Assembly: GCA_017428285.1 (NCBI GenBank)
Contig: JAFRRE010000122.1
Location: forward strand, 1 to 43,897
Length of the DNA stretch: 43,897 nt
From: Bacteroidales bacterium
GTDB lineage: Bacteria; Bacteroidota; Bacteroidia; Bacteroidales; F082
Reading direction: 5' to 3'
In this document: positions 1 to 7,311 of the stretch, piece by piece
Layout of the letters: every line of letters starts with the position of its first letter
Position numbering within the stretch: the stretch's first letter is position 1
Program-made: the position numbers and the translations under genes
Notes under the pieces: model-generated
The model's input: only the letters and a program-made list of their open reading frames with translations
Database searches by the model: none
What the model was told of the DNA's origin: nothing

Positions 1-1
1 A

Positions 2-1138
2 GTGATGACCACGATGCGCAACTGCGGCCGCGTGGCGAAGTCGCTGGAGCAGTTTGCCCAAGCCAAGCACTACTACGACACGGCCTTCAGCATCGCCACC
101 TTATTAAACGATAAGGCCATGCAGAGCGACATCTACCTTGAGATGGGCCGCGACTACTACCTGCCCGTGGGCAATTATCCTGAAGCCATGACTTGCGTTC
201 GCCGCGCCTTGGAGGGCGAGCTTGACGACAACAACACCGACATCGCCAACATGACGATGGGTGTATTATACTACTACACAGATAACTACGCCGAGGCTAA
301 GCCTTACCTCGAAGCCGCCCTCCGCAGCGAGCGCGCCGGACTGAAGATGTCGGTGTACCAAACGCTCTACGCCATCGCCTACAACGAAGGCCATCTTGAG
401 CAGGCCATGGAATACCAAGACCTCTTCACGCAAAATATGATGCAGGCCGACAAGGAACATGCCTCCGACAACCTTCAACGCCTCAAGGCCGAGTACGAAC
501 TGAAGGCGCAGAAGAGCGAGATGGAGAGCCTGCTCCGCAATCGTAGCCTCAAACTCTGGCTCATTATTGCGGCAGCGGTGATTGCGCTGTTGGTCATCGT
601 TCTGATTGTGAGGAAGAAGGTGAGCGACCACAAGTTGGCCGTGGAGCAGTTCCGCAGCCAGGTGGAGCGCGACCAAAACCGCATCCACGAGCTGGTGAGC
701 GACATGGAGAACCTCATCCGCACCAACGACGACCTACGCCGCGACCGTCAGACACTCTCGCAAAAAGACCTGCTGATGACGAGCAAGATCATGGGGCGCA
801 ACAAGGTCTACACCACGGCACAAGGCCTCGGCGAACAGGTGACCGCCGATACGATGAACTTCGTCCTCAGCGACGACGACTGGGCCGACTTCATCAGCCT
901 CACCGACTTGGTGTACGACGGCTTCTCGCAGCGTCTCCTCGAACTCTATCCCAAACTCGGCAAGTGGGACGTGCGCATCTGCTGCCTCTCCAAGAACGGC
1001 TTCTCCAACCAAGTGATTTCCATCCTCTTGGACACCCAGACCGAGTCATACTACCGCCGCAAAACCCGCATCAAGCAAATGAAGATGAACCTCACGGACG
1101 ACACAAGGACATTTGAGGAAATCGTCAACGCTGTGTAA
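2..1138 (+). CDS. TPR / transmembrane / HTH regulatory protein (5' partial)
   Basis: The frame is open to the window edge, so the real N-terminus, probably a signal peptide and more TPRs, lies upstream; the GTG at base 2 is only the first possible start seen. Residues 1-150 hold helical TPR-like repeats (AQAKHYYDTAFSIA, YPEAMTCVRRALEGE, YAEAKPYLEAALRSE). Residues about 150-180 look like a coiled coil, followed by one membrane segment at about 185-205 (LWLIIAAAVIALLVIVLIV) with a basic flank, then a second coiled coil. The C-terminus (about 315-370, WDVRICCLSKNGFSNQVISI onward) resembles a LuxR-type helix-turn-helix. This layout is common in Bacteroidales, where such proteins are thought to sense the periplasm and act on transcription. 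The next gene starts 56 bp downstream, so it may regulate or be cotranscribed with the surface genes; that link is inference. Confidence 0.75.
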   Translation: MMTTMRNCGRVAKSLEQFAQAKHYYDTAFSIATLLNDKAMQSDIYLEMGRDYYLPVGNYPEAMTCVRRALEGELDDNNTDIANMTMGVLYYYTDNYAEAKPYLEAALRSERAGLKMSVYQTLYAIAYNEGHLEQAMEYQDLFTQNMMQADKEHASDNLQRLKAEYELKAQKSEMESLLRNRSLKLWLIIAAAVIALLVIVLIVRKKVSDHKLAVEQFRSQVERDQNRIHELVSDMENLIRTNDDLRRDRQTLSQKDLLMTSKIMGRNKVYTTAQGLGEQVTADTMNFVLSDDDWADFISLTDLVYDGFSQRLLELYPKLGKWDVRICCLSKNGFSNQVISILLDTQTESYYRRKTRIKQMKMNLTDDTRTFEEIVNAV

Positions 1139-1193
1139 ATCTTTAAATCTTAAATCTTTGAATTAAATAATTAATAATTAAATACTTACAGTT

Positions 1194-2207
1194 ATGAAAA
1201 ACAACATCAAAATCAAAAGTTTCGTTATGGCCATTGTTGCCATGATTTTCGGAGTGAGTGTTCAAGCTCAAACCTTGGATACGCTTGGGGTCCATGTCAG
1301 TGGAGGTTATTCCTCCCCAGAAGGGGCTTCTTCTAATATTGGCACAAACAATAGAGCCACAGGAAATAATTCTTTTGCCGCAGGGTGGTGGTGTAATGCT
1401 ACTGGATTGACTTCGTTTGCAATGGGTTATGGCAGTACTGCTACAAACATTAACTCGATGGCAATAGGTATGTACACGAAAAGTGAGTCAGCATACAGTA
1501 TAACCATTGGCAAGGGATATAGCGGCACAAAGCCTTTACTTAACGACAAAAACGGCATTATGATGGGGTATGGAAGTAATTTGCCAACCTTGTTTATCAC
1601 TGGTCAGAATGTTGAAAACCGCACAGGAAAAATCGGCATTGGTGATATGACAGACCCACAAGCCAAATTGCATATTCTTGGTGACGCACATGAAGATGTG
1701 GGAATCATCATTGAATCCAAAGCACCAGCCTATCGCAAGACTTTCATCCAACTGAGGGACGAAAGCCATAGAATCTCTGTCGGCACCGGTGGCGCGATGA
1801 GTATTACAGCAGGTGCCAGGCCGTTGAGCCTTGAAGGGTCGAGAGTTACGCTCACTGGGAAAGTCGGGGTGAACACCAACAATGATGTTCCAGGTTATGC
1901 CTTTGCCGTGGCGGGTGGCATCATCACTGACGAAGTGCTCATTCTCAACGTGGAAGACTGGCCAGACTATGTTTTCGGTCAAGACCATCAGCTGATGTCG
2001 CTCAGCGATTTGAAGGCCTATATCGACAAAAACAGCCATTTGCCCGAGGTTCCTTCGGCGCAGGATGTAGAAGTGAATGGTGTCAATGTCGTTGAGATGC
2101 AGAAGGTCTTGCTGAAGAAAATCGAGGAGCTGACGCTTTACACCGTTGAGCAGCAACGTCTTATCGAAGAACTGCAAGCAAAGATCAATCAATTGGAAAA
2201 CCAATAA
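1194..2207 (+). CDS. Secreted YadA-head-like protein with tail-fibre-type C-terminus
   Basis: A 337-residue protein with a signal peptide ending near AQA (residues 1-25). Residues about 48-110 carry repeats of the trimeric-autotransporter head type (ATGNNSFAAG, ATGLTSFAMG, TNINSMAIG), short beta-roll repeats of about 14 residues. The C-terminus (about 255-337) matches a module common in Bacteroidota tail-fibre-like proteins: SDLKAYIDKNSHLPEVPSAQ, then EMQKVLLKKIEELTLY and a coiled coil ending at the stop. It has no T9SS sorting domain, so its route to the surface is unclear. A trimeric, fibrous cell-surface or phage-derived structural protein is a reasonable inference. It is followed 12 bp later by the first T9SS gene and is likely cotranscribed with it. 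Confidence 0.75.
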   Translation: MKNNIKIKSFVMAIVAMIFGVSVQAQTLDTLGVHVSGGYSSPEGASSNIGTNNRATGNNSFAAGWWCNATGLTSFAMGYGSTATNINSMAIGMYTKSESAYSITIGKGYSGTKPLLNDKNGIMMGYGSNLPTLFITGQNVENRTGKIGIGDMTDPQAKLHILGDAHEDVGIIIESKAPAYRKTFIQLRDESHRISVGTGGAMSITAGARPLSLEGSRVTLTGKVGVNTNNDVPGYAFAVAGGIITDEVLILNVEDWPDYVFGQDHQLMSLSDLKAYIDKNSHLPEVPSAQDVEVNGVNVVEMQKVLLKKIEELTLYTVEQQRLIEELQAKINQLENQ

Positions 2208-2219
2208 AACCCTAATGCC

Positions 2220-3257
2220 ATGAAACGAATCCTAATAACGTTCAGCCTTTTGATGGTTGCCTCGCTGGTCATGGCGCAGGAAATCCATACAGGGGAGTCT
2301 TTTGAACTGAATGCACCTATCCCTTCTACGGAGAGTCATGAGTATCAAGCAACTGCGTATGTCAAGCTGCAACCAGGCTTTCAATCGCACCCCGAAGCGG
2401 GAAACTATGTCAAGATGCAGGTGTTGGAAGAGCAAGAATTGCGGGAATGGTACTACGAAATCTTGAACGATGACGGCACCGTCACCTATCAGCATTTGTT
2501 ATATGCCTCCGATACCACAATCAATCACAAGGATGTGAAGATCATCATCCGCACCAACACTCTTTACGACAAGGCCAATCACCAAGAGGTGACGCGAGAA
2601 TATGTCTATGAGAGCGATGGAAAGGTGTATTGGTGGAACAAGACCACGCGGCAGTTCTCGATGCTTTATGATTATGGAGCGGAAGAGGGCAGCGAGTGGG
2701 AGATCACTGTCGGCTTGGACAGCATCACTATGCATGTGGATGCTGTGGACGAGTACGAATACGAAGGCAAGATAGTGAAGATGCTGCATGTGAGCGATGA
2801 CAACGAAGTGTTCAGCGGAATCATCTTCTGTGGCGTTGGTCACATGACAAGCTATTTCCCTGAAAGACTGATGCAAAAGAAGCAGGACTATCGCGTGGTT
2901 GGCATCCGCTGCTTCTGGCGCAACGGTGAACTGGTGTTCAAATACGGAGAAAGGGACTGTGACGAGGTGTATCAGGAATACCACAATGGCATCGAGGAAA
3001 ACGGCCATTCGACAGGCTCAGGAACTGCAGGGACCTTAACCGTTTATCCCAACCCGACCAATGGCATCCTCACCATTCATCATTCATCATTCCGCATTCA
3101 TCATTCCGCATTTCGAATCACCAACCTCATGGGCCAAACCGTCCAAACGGGCAGCCTCAGCGCAGAAACCCAACAGATTGATGTGTCCGATTTGCCGCAG
3201 GGTATGTATTTCATCAGCGTGGACGATATGACACAGAAATTTGTGGTGAATAAATAA
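2220..3257 (+). CDS. T9SS-sorted protein, single-module form
   Basis: A 345-residue protein with a signal peptide (MKRILITFSLLMVASLVMAQ). Residues about 76-257 are one copy of a module found four times in this window; hallmarks are WYYEI..DDG..TYQH..YASDTT, KIIIRTNTLYDK, GKVYWWN, a G-H-(L/M)-TS-(Y/F)-FPERLM stretch, and D(C)DEVYQE. I do not recognise a named family for it. A linker (GIEENGHSTGSG) leads to a type A T9SS sorting domain starting at YPNPTNG and ending KFVVNK. The linker contains a copy of the CTTCGAC..GCTCAG repeat, and the first hairpin of the sorting domain contains an ATTCATC/ATTCCGC repeat (IHHSSFRIHHSAF). The protein is expected to cross the outer membrane by T9SS and be anchored or released; its activity is unknown. 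Confidence 0.8.
   Translation: MKRILITFSLLMVASLVMAQEIHTGESFELNAPIPSTESHEYQATAYVKLQPGFQSHPEAGNYVKMQVLEEQELREWYYEILNDDGTVTYQHLLYASDTTINHKDVKIIIRTNTLYDKANHQEVTREYVYESDGKVYWWNKTTRQFSMLYDYGAEEGSEWEITVGLDSITMHVDAVDEYEYEGKIVKMLHVSDDNEVFSGIIFCGVGHMTSYFPERLMQKKQDYRVVGIRCFWRNGELVFKYGERDCDEVYQEYHNGIEENGHSTGSGTAGTLTVYPNPTNGILTIHHSSFRIHHSAFRITNLMGQTVQTGSLSAETQQIDVSDLPQGMYFISVDDMTQKFVVNK
3008..3025 (+). repeat. CTTCGAC..GCTCAG-family repeat, in frame (site 1)
   Basis: TTCGACAGGCTCAGGAAC reads as the STGSG linker of the preceding T9SS protein. The same sequence family recurs in frame in three other genes and between genes at 9853 and 17151-17250. Confidence 0.75.
3074..3112 (+). repeat. ATTCATC/ATTCCGC simple-repeat element, in frame (site 2)
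   Basis: Tandem CATTCATCATTC / CATTCCGCATTC units lie in frame in the first hairpin of the sorting domain of the 2220 gene, encoding IHHSSFRIHHSAF. A related tract (attcatcattcttcattc ... cattccgcattc) lies outside genes at 13714-13780, so this is a dispersed element and not native sorting-domain sequence. Confidence 0.7.
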
Positions 3258-3276
3258 CAATCAAAAACATACGACA

Positions 3277-6200
3277 ATGAAAAAACTAGTATTAACAACA
3301 ATCCTTCTCGCCTTCGCCCTTGGCGGCATGGCGCAGCAAGGCAGTTTCGCTCCCCAAGGCGCGGAATGGTATTTCAATCTCAGTTCCTTTATGGGCAGCC
3401 CTTACTCTTATTATCGGATGGCTGTGGAAGGCGATACCATCATTCAAGGGCACACCTGTAGTGCTATCACACGGCAATTTCTTGGCGGCAACGGCGAAAA
3501 ACAATATGTCTACGAAGAAAATCGCAAGGTGTATTGGTACAACCAGACTTTAGGCAGATTCACCACGCTTTATGACTTCGATGCAGAGGCAGGTGATAGT
3601 TGGGTTTGCGAGATTGATTCATGTGCTTTTACAGTCTATGTGTCTCATATTGATCCAGTCACTTGGGAAGGACACACTTATCGAATGCAGCATGTCTCTG
3701 CTGTTGGCGGCGGAGGGTCTGGCAAGCCTTTTTGGGGTTACATCATTGATGGGATTGGGTACGAAATGGGTTTGTTTCCAGATCCTTATGCGTGTTCCAA
3801 TAGTGTATATGACGGCCAATATCCAGATTATTTGCGCTGTTATCTCGTTGATGGTGAGATACTATATCACCAAGGAGATTATGATTGCGATGAATATGGC
3901 TATTGTTGGGATGGTACTGTGGCCGAAGCTTACGCTGGCGGTGATGGCACACCTGAAAACCCATATCAGATTGCAACATCACAGCAATTGGCATTGTTGG
4001 CGCAACAAACCAATGAGGGCACGGGCGGTGACGCTTGTTATGTCCTTACGGCAAACATCAGTCTTGCAAGTTGTACGAACGAGGCTCCAGTGGAATGGAC
4101 TTCCATCGGCAAGCCTGTTATCACTACTGACCATGGCACGATGGACACGGTTTTCCGTTATTTCACTGGCCGCTTTAATGGACAAGGTTTTACTATTTTC
4201 GGATTGCATCAAGTGATTGAAAACGGTTGGTTTGAACCCGTGGGCGGATTGTTTGGTTGTACGGATAAGGCCAAAATCAGTAATGTGCGCTTGTCGGGAT
4301 GCAATATCAGCGGCAAAGGACATTATGTAGGAGGCTTGGTGGGTTATGCCGGTTTGAGCGACATTTCCAACTGTAGCATTACCCAATCTTCCATTTCGAC
4401 GGAGGAATGGGGAGCTATTGGTGGCTTGGTGGGTTGCGCGGATCTGCCGTTTGGTGTACATGTCTATGTGGATGATATTGAGCCCTACTATATTAAGAAC
4501 TGCTTTGTCGATGTAGCCACATGGATTGAAGGTTCAGATTGTGCTGGAGGCATTGTGGGTCAAGTCAATAAAATGGATGGTCGCATGCCTTGTGTGATGA
4601 CCAATTGTAAAGTTAAGAATGATGGCTATATGGCTGTGTTTTCTGTGACAAGTGGTGGTGATGCAGGTGGTATTGTCGGTTGGTTCCGTAACGGAACGAT
4701 TACAGGGTGCTTGAATCAGTTTGAGGTGACTGGTGGAGAAAACAGTGTAGGCGGCATCGCAGGTGAGGCCAACAATGCCACGATTGAAAACTGCACGAAC
4801 GAAGGTGAAGTGCAGGGGTCGCACAATTGTGGTGGCATCGTTGGGCGTTCGGATCCCGAAGATGGCCCAGTGTTGTTTGTTTACGACTGCACCAACGAGG
4901 GCAAAGTGACTTGCGTGGAAGCAGAGGCTTACCAGATGGTTGGCGGCATTGTGGGATCGCGTGCCACAAGAGTGATTCGTTGTGTCAACAAAGGCGATGT
5001 CAATGGATACACCAGATATGGCACGATGCTGGGTGGCATTGTGGGTGGCAATGGCGGAACAATCGCCAACTGCTACAATCTCGGAAATATTACCGCTTCC
5101 TATGAGAATGCCGGTGAGCACCTCTCGTATGTGTTTGTGGGAGGCATTGCGGGTGGCCCTGATTCACGCGTCTTCAATGTTTATAATGCAGGTAGTGTCT
5201 TCAATCAGGAATTGACGGTTCCTGCTGAGACTCTGATTGGCTTTGGGCAAGTTGTGGGCTATGAGCTTCATCCCGACAACTATTTGAACAGTTATTGGTT
5301 TGAACCAGATCTCCCTGCCAATGGCCATCCCGATTATCCTGAATTGCCAGGGTCGTCTGCCTTTATGCGTCAAAATGATTCCATTTTCCTTTTTGAACCA
5401 CAATACGGCACTACTGACTTGTTGGATGCTTTGAACTTTGGCACTACAGTTGTGCTTGATTCCGTACCAGATTACCCTTACATAACCGTTTGGCTGTCAG
5501 ATTTGGACAACACTAATCTTGGTTTCCCATTGTTAGGGCCTAAGAGCGTGGGTGATGAGATGCTTGAAGCCTATTGTGATGCACCTTATAATTTTTATGG
5601 TTGGCCAAGTATCGAACAAGGAACCTGTAGGACATGGATGTTGTGGCACCATCCTTTGGGTAGCAAATGGGTAAATTACGATGAGAAACCTTATGCGGGC
5701 TCCGTTTTTTGTGATTTTTGGGGCATAAGGATTCCGGCTGAGGAAATCCAAGCAGGCGATGTGTTGACGCATGTGGCTTTCTATAAGGCAGGATGCCAAA
5801 ACCAGACGGCACATTACGTTTTTGCATTCTGTATTGGTGATGAGATTGGAGCCAGCAATTTGCAGTTTCTTCCAGGGAACTCGGTTCAAATCGAACCTGG
5901 TCCAGACGAATGGGTGATGGTGAAGCTCCGTAATCCTATCAACTGTGAAGAGGGGAAGAGCCTATGGATTGTACTTACTGCCCCGAATGTCGAAGGTAAC
6001 AATGCCCCTTATTGTCAGACATCTGGCAATCAGGATGGACGTTGGGCAAGTCTCGGCGGCGGCACTTGGTACGATTATTCTTCCGTACAAGGTGGTGGCG
6101 GTGATTGGATGATACGAGGTTACATTAACCATCGCTACGATGACCCATATAATGAGGATTTCGACCATTACAACCTTTACCGAGGACGGTCTTTAGAGGA

Positions 6201-7179
6201 ATTGGAGAAAATTGCCGAGTTGGATAGGGATGCGGAGGAGTATTACGACACGTTGCAGCATCCTTTTGGCGATTATTACTATAGTCTTACGGCTTCCTAC
6301 GCCGATGGCCGCGAGTCGGATCCCGAAGAGGCGTTTGGGTATTTCCATGTCGGGAATATGTCTTCGTTTGGCTCTGAGTGGTACTACGAAATCCAAAACG
6401 AGAACGGAAGCATTACCTACCAGCATCTGGAATATGCCTCAGACACGACTATCAATGACAAGGAAGTGAAAATCATCATCCGCACCAATACGCTTTACGA
6501 CAAGGGCAGGGGCGAGGAAAAGACACGCGAATACATCTATGAGGATTTTGGTAAAGTGTATTGGTGGAACGAAACTCGGCAAGATTTCACTCTGCTATAT
6601 GACCTTGGCGCACAAATCGGTGACGAGTGGGTGATTTGGGTGGGCACTGAAAGCATCACTATGCATGTCGACACTGTCGAACAATATGAATATGAAGGCA
6701 CAACATACAGAATGTTGCACGTAAGCGATGCAAACAACCTGTTCAGTGGGGAGATTATGAGCGGCATCGGCCACCTTACCAGTTTCTTCCCCGAAAGGCT
6801 GATGACGCGCGGCAAGAATTTCCGCGTGGAAGGCATCCGCTGCTATTGGCGCGAGGGCGAACTGGTGTTCAAATACGGCGACAAGGACTGTGATGAGGTG
6901 TATCAAGAACTCCATAATGGCATCGAGGAAGACGGCCCTTCGACGGGCTCAGGAACCTTCACCATCTATCCTAACCCGACGCATGGCGTTCTCGTTGTAG
7001 AGACGCGGCGCGCCATGTTTCTACCAGCGGAAACCTACCACATCACCAACCTCATGGGCCAAACCGTCCAAACGGGCAACCTCACTGCTGAAACCCAACA
7101 GATTAATGTGTCCGATTTGCCGCAGGGAATGTATTTCATCACCGTGGGTGATATGACACAGAAATTTGTGGTGCGTTAG
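3277..7179 (+). CDS. Large T9SS-sorted GLUG-repeat protein
   Basis: A 1300-residue protein with signal peptide MKKLVLTTILLAFALGGMAQ. Residues about 30-212 are a divergent copy of the window's shared module (EWYFNLS, YVYEENRKVYWYNQ, YDCDEY). From about 217 (GTPENPYQIATSQQLALLA) to about 640 there is a beta-solenoid of GLUG-type repeats (GGLVGYAG, GGIVGQVN, GGIVGWFRNGTITGC, GGIAGEANNATIENCTNEG). Residues about 785-955 form a beta-rich module (CRTWMLWHHPLGSKW ... DWMIRGYI) like those in Bacteroidales adhesins, then a short Fn3-like stretch. A second, better-conserved shared-module copy spans about 1034-1220. The end is a STGSG linker and a type A sorting domain (YPNPTHG ... KFVVR). GLUG repeats are known from surface adhesins; an adhesin role is inferred. 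Two repeat elements lie in frame near the 3' end. Confidence 0.82.
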   Translation: MKKLVLTTILLAFALGGMAQQGSFAPQGAEWYFNLSSFMGSPYSYYRMAVEGDTIIQGHTCSAITRQFLGGNGEKQYVYEENRKVYWYNQTLGRFTTLYDFDAEAGDSWVCEIDSCAFTVYVSHIDPVTWEGHTYRMQHVSAVGGGGSGKPFWGYIIDGIGYEMGLFPDPYACSNSVYDGQYPDYLRCYLVDGEILYHQGDYDCDEYGYCWDGTVAEAYAGGDGTPENPYQIATSQQLALLAQQTNEGTGGDACYVLTANISLASCTNEAPVEWTSIGKPVITTDHGTMDTVFRYFTGRFNGQGFTIFGLHQVIENGWFEPVGGLFGCTDKAKISNVRLSGCNISGKGHYVGGLVGYAGLSDISNCSITQSSISTEEWGAIGGLVGCADLPFGVHVYVDDIEPYYIKNCFVDVATWIEGSDCAGGIVGQVNKMDGRMPCVMTNCKVKNDGYMAVFSVTSGGDAGGIVGWFRNGTITGCLNQFEVTGGENSVGGIAGEANNATIENCTNEGEVQGSHNCGGIVGRSDPEDGPVLFVYDCTNEGKVTCVEAEAYQMVGGIVGSRATRVIRCVNKGDVNGYTRYGTMLGGIVGGNGGTIANCYNLGNITASYENAGEHLSYVFVGGIAGGPDSRVFNVYNAGSVFNQELTVPAETLIGFGQVVGYELHPDNYLNSYWFEPDLPANGHPDYPELPGSSAFMRQNDSIFLFEPQYGTTDLLDALNFGTTVVLDSVPDYPYITVWLSDLDNTNLGFPLLGPKSVGDEMLEAYCDAPYNFYGWPSIEQGTCRTWMLWHHPLGSKWVNYDEKPYAGSVFCDFWGIRIPAEEIQAGDVLTHVAFYKAGCQNQTAHYVFAFCIGDEIGASNLQFLPGNSVQIEPGPDEWVMVKLRNPINCEEGKSLWIVLTAPNVEGNNAPYCQTSGNQDGRWASLGGGTWYDYSSVQGGGGDWMIRGYINHRYDDPYNEDFDHYNLYRGRSLEELEKIAELDRDAEEYYDTLQHPFGDYYYSLTASYADGRESDPEEAFGYFHVGNMSSFGSEWYYEIQNENGSITYQHLEYASDTTINDKEVKIIIRTNTLYDKGRGEEKTREYIYEDFGKVYWWNETRQDFTLLYDLGAQIGDEWVIWVGTESITMHVDTVEQYEYEGTTYRMLHVSDANNLFSGEIMSGIGHLTSFFPERLMTRGKNFRVEGIRCYWREGELVFKYGDKDCDEVYQELHNGIEEDGPSTGSGTFTIYPNPTHGVLVVETRRAMFLPAETYHITNLMGQTVQTGNLTAETQQINVSDLPQGMYFITVGDMTQKFVVR
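6937..6957 (+). repeat. CTTCGAC..GCTCAG-family repeat, in frame (site 1)
   Basis: CCTTCGACGGGCTCAGGAAC encodes PSTGSGT in the linker before the sorting domain of the 3277 gene. It carries the G variant (GACGGG) also seen between genes at 17226. Confidence 0.75.
6997..7024 (+). repeat. 28-bp GTAGAGAC palindrome, in frame (site 2)
   Basis: A degenerate palindrome runs from GTAGAGAC to GTTTCTAC with a perfect GGCGCGCC core. Of 14 pairs, 11 are Watson-Crick, two are G/T and one is mismatched. It has the same length and protein position (between strands 1 and 2 of the sorting domain) as the perfect copy at 9598-9625. Confidence 0.75.
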
Positions 7180-7188
7180 TCGCGGTCC

Positions 7189-7264
7189 TGTAGGGCTGTC
7201 ACACCGTGGCAGCCGCCTGTGCAGCCATGACAACAGGCGGCTGCCGTGGTACGACAGCCCTACA
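7189..7264. repeat. Inverted-repeat intergenic element, copy 1 (76 bp)
   Basis: Ends are TGTAGGGCTGTC and GACAGCCCTACA, exact inverted repeats. Inside, GGCAGCCGCCTGT pairs with ACAGGCGGCTGCC. It starts ten bases after the stop codon of the 3277 gene and could fold as one long hairpin, so it may act as a transcript end or stabiliser. It resembles a REP or MITE-type element; it encodes nothing. Confidence 0.8.
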
Positions 7265-7311
7265 GACCGAAACGGAAAAACAGATTGATAAACAATTAAA
7301 AATCAGATAAA

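Noticed and set aside
1139..1193. Repeated AATCTTTAAATCTTAAATCT stretch, similar to 36987-37016
   Set aside because: A short, low-complexity A/T-rich gap sequence common before Bacteroidota start codons; not enough to call an element.
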